From Nostocales cyanobacterium (GTDB taxonomy: Bacteria; Cyanobacteriota; Cyanobacteriia; Cyanobacteriales; Nostocaceae), in NCBI GenBank assembly GCA_004292695.1, contig RDXV01000035.1:1-34942 (forward strand): 34,942 bases of DNA, read 5' to 3'. Positions within the stretch are counted from its first letter, which is position 1. The number at the start of each line of letters is the position of its first letter. Shown piece after piece: positions 16,606 through 25,554 of the stretch. The notes under the pieces are model-generated. The model was not told where the DNA came from and ran no database searches. It was given only the letters and a program-made list of their open reading frames with translations. The translations under genes were made by a program, and so were the position numbers.

Positions 16606-17544
16606 ATGGTGTTTTTCAACAAAGACGAACAGTTACAAAATCTCGGACAAGAAATATTATCAAAAACTTGGTCTAAATTTGACAGTTTAGCTGAAAATCA
16701 AATAGCTTTAACTTGGGTAGTTTATGATCCTCCTGTTCCTGTAAATACCGGTGGCGCTTTAACTCCTGATGCTTTTTGGAAACACTCTGTTAGGGGTTTT
16801 AATTATCGTGGTGAAGAACGCATTTATCCCGCTAGTGTAATTAAATTATTCTATTTGGTAGCGGTACATGAATGGTTAGAAAAAGGCATGACTAATACTT
16901 CTAAAGAATTAGAACGTGCTTTATCGGATATGATTATTGATTCTAGTAATGATGCTACCAGTTTAATTATTGATATTCTCAGTGGTACAACTTCGGGACC
17001 TGAATTACCCGCTGCACCTTTTGAAACTTGGAAATATCAAAGGAATATTGTTAACCGCTATTATCAATCTTTAGGTTGGGAAGAAATGGCAAATATTAAT
17101 GTTTGTCAAAAAACTTGGGGTGATGGTCCCTATGGAAGAGAAAGAGCTTTTTATGGGGAAATGTTTGAAAATCGCAATATGTTAACTACTAATGCGATCG
17201 CCAGATTATTACATAGTATAGTTGGTGGGGTGGCGGTTTCTAGCAGTAGATCCCAACAAATGATGTCTGTACTCAAACGCAGTATTAAACCGGAAGAATT
17301 ACCCCTAGATGTGGAAGAAGACCAGGTTACAGGGTTCTTAGGGGGTGGTTTACCCGAAAATAGTCAAATATGGTCAAAAGCAGGATGGACAAGTTCTGTC
17401 CGCCATGATGCGGCTTATATTGAAATACTGGAAAAAAGTCCTTATTTATTAATAGTATTTACAGAAGGTAAAGCACAGGCTAAAAGTCGAGAAATTTTAC
17501 CTTTTATTTCTCAACAAATAGCGGAGGCTATGAACAATTTATAA
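16606..17544 (+). CDS. Class A beta-lactamase-like serine hydrolase
   Basis: A 312-residue protein with the three active-site elements of the penicillin-binding/class A beta-lactamase fold: S-x2-K in YPASVIK (S77, K80), S-x-N in DSSNDA (S113, N115) and a K-[TA]-G equivalent, KAG, near residue 258. KAG is a variant of the usual KTG. There is no obvious signal peptide at this start, which is unusual for an enzyme acting on peptidoglycan or beta-lactams; it may act in the cytoplasm or be misplaced. Cyanobacterial homologues are commonly annotated serine hydrolase; hydrolysis of antibiotics should not be assumed. A short GC-rich hairpin follows the stop. Confidence 0.85.
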   Translation: MVFFNKDEQLQNLGQEILSKTWSKFDSLAENQIALTWVVYDPPVPVNTGGALTPDAFWKHSVRGFNYRGEERIYPASVIKLFYLVAVHEWLEKGMTNTSKELERALSDMIIDSSNDATSLIIDILSGTTSGPELPAAPFETWKYQRNIVNRYYQSLGWEEMANINVCQKTWGDGPYGRERAFYGEMFENRNMLTTNAIARLLHSIVGGVAVSSSRSQQMMSVLKRSIKPEELPLDVEEDQVTGFLGGGLPENSQIWSKAGWTSSVRHDAAYIEILEKSPYLLIVFTEGKAQAKSREILPFISQQIAEAMNNL

Positions 17545-17557
17545 TTATAATAGTGGT

Positions 17558-17574
17558 GCGGGCATCTTGCCCGC
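17558..17574. terminator. Bidirectional hairpin terminator
   Basis: GCGGGCA-TCT-TGCCCGC is a perfect 7-bp stem with a 3-nt loop, in the 43 bp between the convergent serine hydrolase and acetyltransferase genes. It is flanked by AT-rich DNA on both sides. Confidence 0.7.
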
Positions 17575-17587
17575 TAATACCATAAAA

Positions 17588-18166
17588 CTAAATATTCTCC
17601 TTCACCATTAAAACACTTTCATAATTTTTCATATCTAAAAACTCATCAAGTTGAATTTTAGCAACTTGTAAAAAACCCTGTTGTTGATGAAATTTAATAG
17701 ACCTTTCATTGAAAATTGGTTTACTAACAATAAACGCTGAAAAAATATAATTAGGAAACCTATCAAACAGTGATTGATACATAAATTGGGCAATACCTTT
17801 TCCCATATATTCCTGTTTAGTAGCTACTGTTTGAATATAAAAATGATTATCTTCAAGTAGCCTAATTTTATAACTTTCATCATCCCAAATCATCATATCT
17901 AACAAATTAGAATTACCATCAATCATGATTTCTGGTTTTGATACAGCGACAAATCCTAGTATTTGATTATTGATATCAACCACAACAAAGTAAAAAGTAC
18001 CTTTGTTAATTTTTGCTTGTATTTCTTCCTGATTAGTTTTAGCTAAGAGAAACCCCGAATTATGGGTGTTATTTTCACCTCGAACATTAGAATTATGAAT
18101 GGTAACTATTTCTGAAATATCATTATCATCAATGATTCTAAATTGGATACTTTCTGCTAATGTCAT
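17588..18166 (-). CDS. GNAT-family N-acetyltransferase
   Basis: A 192-residue acetyl-CoA-dependent acyltransferase. The acetyl-CoA pyrophosphate-binding loop is visible as QEYMGKGIAQFMYQSL (Q-x2-x-G-x-G/A), preceded by the strand FYIQTVATK and by YFVVVDINNQILGFVAVSKPEI, the usual beta-2/beta-3 hairpin. The C-terminal HQQQGFLQVAKIQLDEF is the conserved helix and last strand. The substrate cannot be inferred. The gene stands alone on the minus strand, convergent with the serine hydrolase and about 145 bp downstream of mutL. Confidence 0.9.
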   Translation of the reverse strand: MTLAESIQFRIIDDNDISEIVTIHNSNVRGENNTHNSGFLLAKTNQEEIQAKINKGTFYFVVVDINNQILGFVAVSKPEIMIDGNSNLLDMMIWDDESYKIRLLEDNHFYIQTVATKQEYMGKGIAQFMYQSLFDRFPNYIFSAFIVSKPIFNERSIKFHQQQGFLQVAKIQLDEFLDMKNYESVLMVKENI

Positions 18167-18236
18167 CTTTACTAAATTCCCATCTTATGATTTATTACTG
18201 ACAAAAATAACCCTAAAATAACACTAAAATTATCAT

Positions 18237-18269
18237 TTCTCTGTGTTCTCTGTGCCTTTGTGGTTCGTT
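18237..18269. repeat. Short CT/GT-rich dispersed-type sequence
   Basis: The string TTCTCTGTGTTCTCTGTGCC and the following TTTGTGGTTCG form a low-complexity sequence of a type I have met in cyanobacterial intergenic DNA. Only one copy lies in this window, in the gap between mutL and the acetyltransferase gene; no function is visible. Confidence 0.4.
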
Positions 18270-18310
18270 TATTCCAGATTATACATTCACATTTCCAAAT
18301 TAACCAATTA

Positions 18311-19957
18311 TCAAATTCCATGACTTTTACCCACTACCCAATGACGACGGAAAAATTTTGATAAAGATGATTCTTCTAATGATAAATAAATAGGCCGTCC
18401 ATGGGGACAAGTACGGGGATTTTTTGTATTTTGCCAATCATTTAATAATTGCTGCATTTCTGATAAATTCATCGGTGTACCATTTTTAATTGCACTGCGA
18501 CAAGCAACAGCAACTTGAGCGGTTTGTAAGTCTCCCCCTAAACTTAATTCTAATAATGCTTCGGCGATATCTTCCCTAGTTTGTAACATTAAAGGAATGC
18601 TACGTACCGCCCAAAGTTTTTCTCCAAATGGTTCAATATCTAAGTTAATTCTTTGTAATTGTTCTACCTGTTTAGATGACAGTTGATAGAGAATTATGGG
18701 ACTTTCTATAGTTACAATTTCCCAATTATCAGATATTTTTTCATATAAAACTCTTTCATGGGCAATGTGTTGTTCTACTAGCCAAATTCCTCCAGGATGT
18801 TCAGCTACTATATACATATTGCTGACTTGGGCGACTGCTTTTAAATAACTTTGATTTTTCTGATTATTATTAAAGTTATAACTAGCTTTTGATTCGGCAA
18901 CTTTGAGTAAGTTACCTACTCTTGATGTGTGGATTGATTCTTTAAGATTAGCTTCAGAAATTCGTATAGCTTGGTTAATTGATTCCGTGATTTTTTCTTG
19001 CCAATATTCTATTTGATTGAGGTAAATTTCTGTTTTGGATGGGTTACGATTCCAGTTTATTTGATCTGGGGAAATTGATAAATGTAACAAACAAACTGGA
19101 TAGCGATCGCGTGGTAAAGTTTTATGAAAAGCTGCAAATATTGTCTGTTCTAATTCTGGTGATTTAATGATTCTGCCATTAATTGCTATTTTTATCCAGT
19201 CTGGTTTGTGACGGTGACATCTATCTGGTAAACCAATGACTAAGTTGATTTTAGATTTTTGTTCAGGTATTTCTAATTCTAGTTCTTTTAAATCTCCTGG
19301 TTTGATTTGGTTTAATATTTGCGGAATTAATTTACCTACACTCGCAGCAGGACAAATAGTAAACCATTGTTTATCATTTTGTAAAATTTGAAAGGTTACA
19401 TGAGGATGACATAAAGCAATATTTTGGATGACTGTTTGTACAGTTTTCATCTGTTGGTTACTGTTGGGTAAACCTTGACGACGTGCAGGATAATTTGCAA
19501 ATAAATTATTCACTGTAACTACAGTACCAGGTGCGATCGCAATAACTCTTTTTTCTAATATTTCTCCATCTTGATTATATACAACTTGCCATCCTTCATT
19601 TCCCCCCATCGGGCGACTCAAAATTTCTAATTCTGCTAAAGTTGCTAAACTATGTAGTGCTTCACCACGAAACCCTAAACTGGTAATTTTCCATAAATCA
19701 TCACCAGAATGTATTTTACTGGTACTATGGGCGGTTGCTGCTTGTTGTAAATCATCTAAATTCATTCCCCAACCGTTATCAGCTACCCGGACTTTCCACA
19801 GTTGTGGCCAAATGGAAATAACTACACGTGTTGCACCAGCATCTAGGGAATTTTCGATTAATTCTCTCACAACTGCTGCAAAACTATCAATTACTTCCCC
19901 TGCGGTAATTAAATAGACTACTTCTGTCGGTAAGGTTTGAATGGTAGATGTCATCAC
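18311..19957 (-). CDS. mutL: DNA mismatch repair protein MutL (endonuclease type)
   Basis: A 548-residue MutL. The N-terminal GHKL ATPase shows ITAGEVIDSFAAVVRELIENSLDAG, DNGWGM and LGFRGEALHSLA. The C-terminal half carries VEQHIAHERVLYE (about 392-404), a form of the DQHA(x)2E(x)4E metal-binding motif with Glu in place of the first Asp, plus ACRSAIKNG and CPHGRP (about 520). This marks the nicking form found in bacteria without MutH. Two Met codons open the frame and either could start. Loss of MutL would raise mutation and repeat instability, notable given the tandem repeats here. The gene has no operon partner. Confidence 0.96.
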   Translation of the reverse strand: MMTSTIQTLPTEVVYLITAGEVIDSFAAVVRELIENSLDAGATRVVISIWPQLWKVRVADNGWGMNLDDLQQAATAHSTSKIHSGDDLWKITSLGFRGEALHSLATLAELEILSRPMGGNEGWQVVYNQDGEILEKRVIAIAPGTVVTVNNLFANYPARRQGLPNSNQQMKTVQTVIQNIALCHPHVTFQILQNDKQWFTICPAASVGKLIPQILNQIKPGDLKELELEIPEQKSKINLVIGLPDRCHRHKPDWIKIAINGRIIKSPELEQTIFAAFHKTLPRDRYPVCLLHLSISPDQINWNRNPSKTEIYLNQIEYWQEKITESINQAIRISEANLKESIHTSRVGNLLKVAESKASYNFNNNQKNQSYLKAVAQVSNMYIVAEHPGGIWLVEQHIAHERVLYEKISDNWEIVTIESPIILYQLSSKQVEQLQRINLDIEPFGEKLWAVRSIPLMLQTREDIAEALLELSLGGDLQTAQVAVACRSAIKNGTPMNLSEMQQLLNDWQNTKNPRTCPHGRPIYLSLEESSLSKFFRRHWVVGKSHGI

Positions 19958-20148
19958 TAATAATTAAAAATCAAAAATTAACAATTAAGAATTGTCCAGG
20001 TGTTTAGATTATTAGTTTACAATATCATGGCTGAATTTTGGCTAAACAGTTAAAACATTACAGTTAAAAAATTAATTAGTCAGCAGTAACAGGACTTTTT
20101 TGTAAAGATTTATGAGTGACAGATAAGAATAAATTACTACTGAAAATA

Positions 20149-20162
20149 GTAATTGCTGTTAC
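20149..20162. promoter_or_regulatory. Candidate NtcA-binding site (GTAN8TAC)
   Basis: GTA-ATTGCTGT-TAC fits the NtcA consensus exactly. GATATT at 20185-20190, 22 nt downstream, is a plausible -10 box on the plus strand, giving a class II NtcA promoter 130 bp before the rhodanese gene start. Matches of this short consensus also occur by chance. It lies in the 364-bp mutL-rhodanese gap, where I see no gene. Confidence 0.35.
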
Positions 20163-20236
20163 ATATTAACATTTGTTAACTGTTGATATTTAACGGTTTA
20201 ATGGTGAAAAATTAAATTTAATTAATATCTATAAAG

Positions 20237-20270
20237 AAAGTTGGATTAATTGTAAAGAAAAGCCAACTTT
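20237..20270 (+). other. Leader hairpin upstream of the rhodanese-fold gene
   Basis: AAAGTTGG (20237-20244) pairs with CCAACTTT (20263-20270) around an 18-nt loop, 51 bp before the ATG at 20322. If the transcript starts near 20200 this would sit in its 5' leader. Role unknown; it could be incidental. Confidence 0.35.
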
Positions 20271-20321
20271 TAGAGGTATTTTTGTTAAATTGCTGATAGG
20301 GTTCTAAGCAAGAAAAAACCA

Positions 20322-20648
20322 ATGAGTAATTTAGTCGCTGATGTTAATGATTTAAGATTGCGTCTAGAGTGGGGTCAACCCGCTTTTACAATTATTGATT
20401 TACGCGATCGCTTCACTTACAATCATGGTCATATTACAGGGGCAATTTCTCTTCCTCTAAATGATTTATTAGCACGTGCTAAAAGCAGTCTACATCCAGA
20501 GAGGGAAATCTATATTTATGGTGACAATGATACTCAAGTAACCACAGCAGTGAAAATATTAGAATACGCTGGGTTCAAGAATGTATCAGAAATTCCTGGT
20601 GGTGTAACCGCTTGGAAAACCTTTGGAGGTGCTACAGAAGGGATTTAA
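20322..20648 (+). CDS. Rhodanese-fold protein lacking the catalytic cysteine
   Basis: A 108-residue single rhodanese domain: TIIDLRDRFTYNHGHITGAISLPLNDL matches the CH2A/CH2B-type N-terminal half, and EIPGGVTAWKTFG the C-terminal one. At the active-site loop, where C-x-x-G-x-R is expected, the sequence is YIYGDNDTQV, with no cysteine anywhere in the protein. It cannot transfer sulphur by the usual mechanism and is better seen as a binding or sensor domain. The preceding gap has a candidate NtcA site. It ends in a hairpin shared with the convergent adenosine-deaminase-like gene. Confidence 0.88.
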   Translation: MSNLVADVNDLRLRLEWGQPAFTIIDLRDRFTYNHGHITGAISLPLNDLLARAKSSLHPEREIYIYGDNDTQVTTAVKILEYAGFKNVSEIPGGVTAWKTFGGATEGI

Positions 20649-20660
20649 TAGTTAACAGTG

Positions 20661-20704
20661 AACAGTTATCAGTTAACAGTAAATAGTGAAAACTGATAAC
20701 TGTT
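20661..20704. terminator. Bidirectional terminator built from TTATCAG repeat units
   Basis: AACAGTTATCAGTT (20661-20674) and AACTGATAACTGTT (20691-20704) form a perfect 14-bp inverted repeat with a 16-nt loop, followed by a T-run. It stands between convergent genes (stops at 20648 and 20710). The arms contain the heptamer of the 54-95 and 1905-1957 arrays. Confidence 0.7.
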
Positions 20705-20709
20705 TTTGA

Positions 20710-21750
20710 TTAAATCATGATTGCTGATTTTTGAGAGTTAGGTTTTAATAAACCAGTTAATAAAGAAGCTGGATGTTGATTATGTGGCCATGCAAAAGCA
20801 TGACGGAAAGCGGCTTCCTGACAGGCTTTTAATTGTTGGAAATTGATGATATCGTAAGTTAATAGGTTTTCATACTCAAAGGGTAAACGGACATTATGTA
20901 AACCCGCATTATCTGTACAAATGGCAATATCAACCCCTGCATCAAAACAGCGATCAAAAACTACTTTTAACTGGCGAATATCCTGTAATGTTCCTGTTTT
21001 TAAATAAGTGGTAGGACAAATTTCTAAACATTGTCCTCTCCTGGCTAAATCCGGTAATAGTTCAGGATACAATAAAGGAATTTGGATACCGTGACCAATT
21101 CTCATTAAAGATGGTAAAAGTTCTGGGTAACAACCATCTCTAGTTTCATATAAATGACCAGTGGTATTTAAACCTAAGGAATGGGCATAATTATATAAAC
21201 TTACCCATTCTGACATTCTTTCACCATAATTGCGATCGCCTCCAGCAACATCTACCGCACAAACAAATTCTCTATTTTCTGCTGCTAAATCTACAATAGC
21301 CTTGTTTACTTCATAAGGTAAACGAGAGTGCATACAGAGAATTTGACTATTAACAATGGGATATTCTAAAGAATGACTTGCTTTACCAACTACTTCTACA
21401 ATTTCCCTCATCTTCTCAATTCTGGCGTTTTGATTCAGATGTTCAGGAGTGCGTAAATAGGGGGTATATCGTAATTCTAAATAAGCTAAATTTTCAAAGA
21501 TATACGCACCACGTAACAAGCGGTAAATAAAGTAAGGTAATGTTTCCACTGTTTGCACACTTTCCACCAAAGTATGCAACTCCAAATACTCATCTAAAGT
21601 GTTCCGAGGCCGGGTATAAAAATCTTCAAATTCCGAATATTCAGTAAACCGAGAAATTAAATCCGTAGCATGGCGCTCAAAATACCGCCACAACACACGG
21701 GGAACTACTGAACCCCCCAAGTGTCTATGTAACTCAGCGTATAAGGCCAT
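20710..21750 (-). CDS. Adenosine deaminase-family amidohydrolase
   Basis: A 346-residue metal-dependent TIM-barrel hydrolase. Zinc ligands and catalytic positions can be followed: H8-x-H10 in ELHRHLGG, H-x2-E in TGHLYETRDG (about 197-200, the HAGE equivalent), GHGIQI (about 220) and CTDNAG (about 279). In true adenosine deaminases the last motif carries two Asp; here the second is Asn, so the substrate may differ from adenosine. HRHLGGSVVP replaces the common HLDGSLxP. Start Met is preceded by AT-rich DNA without a clear ribosome binding site. It is single on the minus strand, next to a copy of the hairpin-rich repeat. Confidence 0.88.
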   Translation of the reverse strand: MALYAELHRHLGGSVVPRVLWRYFERHATDLISRFTEYSEFEDFYTRPRNTLDEYLELHTLVESVQTVETLPYFIYRLLRGAYIFENLAYLELRYTPYLRTPEHLNQNARIEKMREIVEVVGKASHSLEYPIVNSQILCMHSRLPYEVNKAIVDLAAENREFVCAVDVAGGDRNYGERMSEWVSLYNYAHSLGLNTTGHLYETRDGCYPELLPSLMRIGHGIQIPLLYPELLPDLARRGQCLEICPTTYLKTGTLQDIRQLKVVFDRCFDAGVDIAICTDNAGLHNVRLPFEYENLLTYDIINFQQLKACQEAAFRHAFAWPHNQHPASLLTGLLKPNSQKSAIMI

Positions 21751-21820
21751 AATGGTAACTTTTAGATAAAAATTTCATTAATTGTAACAAAAATTATAAA
21801 AAGATAACTGGTGACAGTTT

Positions 21821-21926
21821 CTCGTTCCCATACTCTGTATGAGAATGAATTTTAGAAGACTCTGTCTTCGATAATACTTGAGTCGGAGACTCTTAATTAC
21901 ATTCCCAGTCGGAGACTAGGAACGAG
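21821..21926. repeat. Hairpin-rich dispersed repeat, copy A
   Basis: A 106-bp sequence beginning CTCGTTCC and ending GGAACGAG, so its ends are inverted repeats. Inside are four small hairpins with 3-nt loops, such as AAGAC-TCT-GTCTT and GAGTC-GGA-GACTC. A second copy in the same orientation is at 30186-30296. It lies between the adenosine-deaminase-like and CHAT genes. Confidence 0.85.
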
Positions 21927-21966
21927 TTTTCATGAAGTTAACTAAAAATGATTCTATATATCTAGT

Positions 21967-24522
21967 TTATAACCAATTACCAATTAATACAAAAGCAGAC
22001 CAAAAATAAGGACGTTGGAATCTTTTTTGTTTTAAAACTTCTAACTGAGCGCGACGTAATGCTTCCGCTTTTGTAACTTTACTATCAGCTAATTCTTGAT
22101 ATAATTTTTGCATTAAAATAGAAGTAGCTTCATCATCCACAGACCACAAACTAGCTATCGTACTTCTTGCACCTGCTTTTACCGCTATTCCTGCTAAACC
22201 TAACGCTGCTCTATCATCACCACTCGCAGTTTGACAAGCACTTAAAACTAATAATTCAATGGGACGAATTTGTTTTTTATCAGCACTAATCAGACTATTT
22301 AATTGTTCAATATTCAGCTTATTATCCCAAGTCAAAATAAAGGTAGTTTCTGCTGTAGAACCAAATTCTCCATGAGTAGCTAAATGAACAATTTGAGCAG
22401 GATACTGTTGAATTTTACTCTCTACATTTTGGGCAATAAATGTTTGATTCTTCAAAACAATCCCATCAGGAAATTGTGTTTGTATTTCTTCTAATTCTGA
22501 TAAAACATTAGGTAAAGCATCAAAAGTTTTACCAAAAATTGTCCTAGATTCACTTAAACCCCCAGCAAATAATTTAATCTCTTCTCTTGCTAAAGGTTTA
22601 ATATCAACAAGTTGTAAACTAGGTGCAAGTGCAATACTATATTTTTCAATTAAATATTTTTTCCCATCATAAAGAGTTGCTAGGGGAATATTTTTCAAAA
22701 ATCCATCAGCAATAAATACTAAATTTTTAATTTTGCTTGTTTCTAATTTTTTAGCTAACTCTTCATTAAAAATTAAATTATAAATCTCTTGGGATAGCTT
22801 TTGACTATCTTCAATTATACCAGTTTTACGTTTAGTTAATTCCCTTTTTGAATCTTTGATTTTTTCCTCTAATTTTTCTTGAGATATAGGTTGTGAATAA
22901 TTCTGTAAAGGTTGGTTAGGTAAAGCTACAATTACTTCTAACCTATCTGGTAAAATCAAAGTATATAAAATCGCAGTAGTTGGATCATTTACTTGATCAA
23001 TTTGTTCAGGTTTAGCATTTAAACAAGCATCTCTAAAAAAGTTATCTAATTCTACTAATTGTAAATCTTCAATTACTTGTCTAGCAGCTTTTAACTGTTC
23101 CTGATTTGGATTTTCTCTTAATAACACTCCTGCTAATTCTCTATAAACTGGTTCAACATCTTCCCGAAAAGAAAATTGTAAATCTGAACTAATAGCAACT
23201 AAATCTTGGCGTAATGATTTTAGATTTGTTACCGCTTGTTGATAAGCAACAATAGCATCATTTCTATTTCCCTGGGCTAACAATATTCTACCTAATTGCC
23301 ATTGCCATTGATAACTAATATCCGTAGCTTTGATACTTTGGGAAATTAAAACAGCTTTCTCTGTTAATTTTTGTGCTTCTGAATAGCGTTGATTTTTTTC
23401 ATAAAGATTTCCTAATACTCCTAAGGCATAACTTTCAGCACGTTTATCTTCCAATTGTTGAGATAATTTTAAACTTGTTGATAATTCATTCAAAATCAAG
23501 TTTTGATATTTTTTAGCTGTTATTTCATTTTTGAGAATAGTTTTAGCTAAGGTAATTCTACCATAAACTGCACTACGACTAGGAGGTAATTTAGTTAAAA
23601 TATTTTGAATTTTATCAATACCTAATTTATTTGTATCTGTCTCTGATTTGGATAATAATAAATCTAGTTTTTGTAAATAAGATTGAATTAACAAATCTGG
23701 TGTTGGTGACTTCTTGATAGCTTGTTGATAATAATTAATAGCTTGCTCAGATTTAGGGTTTAGTCTACTGGTTTTACCCAAACTAATTAATGCTTCAGAA
23801 ATAGCAACATCAGATGAGAGATTTTTAGCAATATTCAAACTTTGATTTAAAGCAGTTTCAGCATCTTCTAATCTCATCACTCCCCGTAAAACATCACCTA
23901 AATTTAACAATGCTTTAGCTTTAAGTAAATCATCAGGTTTTTCATTTAACATTTTTTGGGTTGCAGTTAAATTTTTGACAGCTTGATTATATAAACCCAA
24001 AGATTGTAAAGATAGAGATTCATTGATTTTAGTTCTAATAAATCCTGTATTATCTCCCAGTTGAGAATAAATATTAGTTACCTGTTTCCAAGTATCTAAA
24101 GAACCTTGACTATCACCTGTAGATAATTGAATTTGTCCTTGTACTTCCAGTGTTTTAGCTAATAACTCCTGACGTTTTTTAGAATCAGAAATTTTAGATA
24201 AATGCTTTTTACTTTCATTTACTGCTTGTTGGGATTCTTGAACCGCGCCCATTTTTTGATAAACTAACGCTAAATTTCGCCAAGCTATAATTTGTCCCAT
24301 GAAATTATCTTGTTTTTGATAATTACTAATAGCTTGTTTTAAATTATTAACAGCTTCTGGAAATTTACCATTTTCATAAAATGCTTGAGCTTGATTTTCT
24401 AAGGATGTTGAACTTATCAAACCTATTTCAAGATTATTGACATTAGCAAAAACAGGAACAGGATTAAAAACACAACCTAAAGATAATAAACTTAAAGCCC
24501 AAAAATGACGATTAAAAATCAT
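21967..24522 (-). CDS. Secreted TPR-CHAT protein (caspase-like peptidase domain)
   Basis: An 851-residue protein. Residues 1-26 form a signal peptide ending VPVFA. Residues about 35-450 are TPR-like helical repeats (QAQAFYENGKFPEAVNNLKQA, ALGVLGNLYEKNQRYSEAQKL, QLGRILLAQGNRNDAIVAY). The C-terminal CHAT domain (about 600-851) has the caspase-type dyad: His717 in HLATHGEFG and Cys763 in LLVLSACQTASGDD, followed by LGLAGIAVKAGARSTIASLW. CHAT-TPR proteins are common in filamentous cyanobacteria and often lie near TPS-domain adhesins, as here (1482-aa gene at 25555-30003, same strand). Export of a caspase-fold protease to the periplasm suggests processing of envelope or surface proteins (inference). 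Substrate unknown. Confidence 0.93.
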   Translation of the reverse strand: MIFNRHFWALSLLSLGCVFNPVPVFANVNNLEIGLISSTSLENQAQAFYENGKFPEAVNNLKQAISNYQKQDNFMGQIIAWRNLALVYQKMGAVQESQQAVNESKKHLSKISDSKKRQELLAKTLEVQGQIQLSTGDSQGSLDTWKQVTNIYSQLGDNTGFIRTKINESLSLQSLGLYNQAVKNLTATQKMLNEKPDDLLKAKALLNLGDVLRGVMRLEDAETALNQSLNIAKNLSSDVAISEALISLGKTSRLNPKSEQAINYYQQAIKKSPTPDLLIQSYLQKLDLLLSKSETDTNKLGIDKIQNILTKLPPSRSAVYGRITLAKTILKNEITAKKYQNLILNELSTSLKLSQQLEDKRAESYALGVLGNLYEKNQRYSEAQKLTEKAVLISQSIKATDISYQWQWQLGRILLAQGNRNDAIVAYQQAVTNLKSLRQDLVAISSDLQFSFREDVEPVYRELAGVLLRENPNQEQLKAARQVIEDLQLVELDNFFRDACLNAKPEQIDQVNDPTTAILYTLILPDRLEVIVALPNQPLQNYSQPISQEKLEEKIKDSKRELTKRKTGIIEDSQKLSQEIYNLIFNEELAKKLETSKIKNLVFIADGFLKNIPLATLYDGKKYLIEKYSIALAPSLQLVDIKPLAREEIKLFAGGLSESRTIFGKTFDALPNVLSELEEIQTQFPDGIVLKNQTFIAQNVESKIQQYPAQIVHLATHGEFGSTAETTFILTWDNKLNIEQLNSLISADKKQIRPIELLVLSACQTASGDDRAALGLAGIAVKAGARSTIASLWSVDDEATSILMQKLYQELADSKVTKAEALRRAQLEVLKQKRFQRPYFWSAFVLIGNWL

Positions 24523-24625
24523 GATATTGTTCTCAGCTTGGTTTTTTATAAATGGTTAATACTTTATTTTGTAACATATTTTTGGTAAAATAATATATAG
24601 ATAGATATTAATATAAAATAAATTC

Positions 24626-25501
24626 ATGCCCAGGCAGCAACATGATCAATTTGCCAAACAATATTTAGAGGAACTTTTGTCACCTTTGGGAACAGTAGAA
24701 GTCAGTCGGGAAGTAACTGACGAAGTTCGTCAAGTAGACATTTTCTTTTCCCCTATTCCATCACCCCAGGTTAACCCCCAATCTCTGGGTTTACTTGGTA
24801 GAATAGCAGAAACTACCGCTTTATTAGAACCTTTTCGCAACCAACCCAGTAAAACAGAGATACGTAATTGTATCATCAAACTATTTTCTGTTTATGGAGA
24901 TTTACAGCGGAAAGCAAAACGAGAAAACACCTCTTTACCAGAAATTAATTTACCGCGTTTGTGGGTTTTAACTCCTTCTGCTTCTACCGCCTTACTGGAG
25001 AGTTTTGGAGCTAAAATAGATATAGATAATTGGCTACCAGGAGTGTTTTTTCTACCAGATGCTTTCCAAACAGCGATAGTAGCAATTAATCAGTTACCTG
25101 TCACTAATGAAACACTTTTATGTAGATTATTAGGAAGAGGTAAAGTTCAACAAGAAGCGGTAAAAGAATTGGTAGCACTTCCACCAGAAAACCCGTTACG
25201 TCATAATATTTTGGAACTGGTTTTTAGTTGGCGTGTCAGTGTACAAACTCAGGCAATATTAACAGAAGATGACCAGGAGTTAATTATGAATTTAACAGAA
25301 GCTTATCAAGAAGCTAGGAGTAGTGCTATCCAAGAAGGACAGCGGCTAGTTTTATCAAGTTTATTAAAGGTAAGATTTGGTAATTTGGATGATGAATTAT
25401 CCAGAATTATTGATAATATGCTGAATTTACCACCAGAAGAATATACTCGGTTGTGTTTACAATTATCCCGTGAAGAACTGTTAGCAAGATTCAATAATTA
25501 A
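24626..25501 (+). CDS. Cyanobacterial PD-(D/E)XK-like hypothetical protein
   Basis: A 291-residue protein of a family frequent in cyanobacteria, sometimes labelled flagellar assembly protein H without basis. The N-terminus, HDQFAKQYLEELLSPLGTVEVSREV, and EVRQVDIFFSP with its Asp resemble the start of a PD-(D/E)XK nuclease core, related to the Rpn/DUF4351 group. The C-terminal part (EARSSAIQEGQRLVLSSLLKVRFGNLD and LLARF) looks like a DUF4351-type tail. No catalytic E-x-K is clear. It lies in the opposite orientation between the CHAT and adhesin genes. Just upstream is AGATAGATATTAAT, also found upstream of the adhesin gene. Function unknown. Confidence 0.75.
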   Translation: MPRQQHDQFAKQYLEELLSPLGTVEVSREVTDEVRQVDIFFSPIPSPQVNPQSLGLLGRIAETTALLEPFRNQPSKTEIRNCIIKLFSVYGDLQRKAKRENTSLPEINLPRLWVLTPSASTALLESFGAKIDIDNWLPGVFFLPDAFQTAIVAINQLPVTNETLLCRLLGRGKVQQEAVKELVALPPENPLRHNILELVFSWRVSVQTQAILTEDDQELIMNLTEAYQEARSSAIQEGQRLVLSSLLKVRFGNLDDELSRIIDNMLNLPPEEYTRLCLQLSREELLARFNN

Positions 25502-25513
25502 CATTAACTGTAG

Positions 25514-25540
25514 GTTGGGTTGAATCAAATTAGACCCAAC
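25514..25540. terminator. Bidirectional terminator between convergent genes
   Basis: GTTGGGT (25514-25520) pairs with ACCCAAC (25534-25540), 13-nt loop, followed by TCTCTTTTT on the plus strand. It lies between the hypothetical gene stop (25501) and the adhesin stop (25555). Confidence 0.75.
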
Positions 25541-25554
25541 TCTCTTTTTATTAA

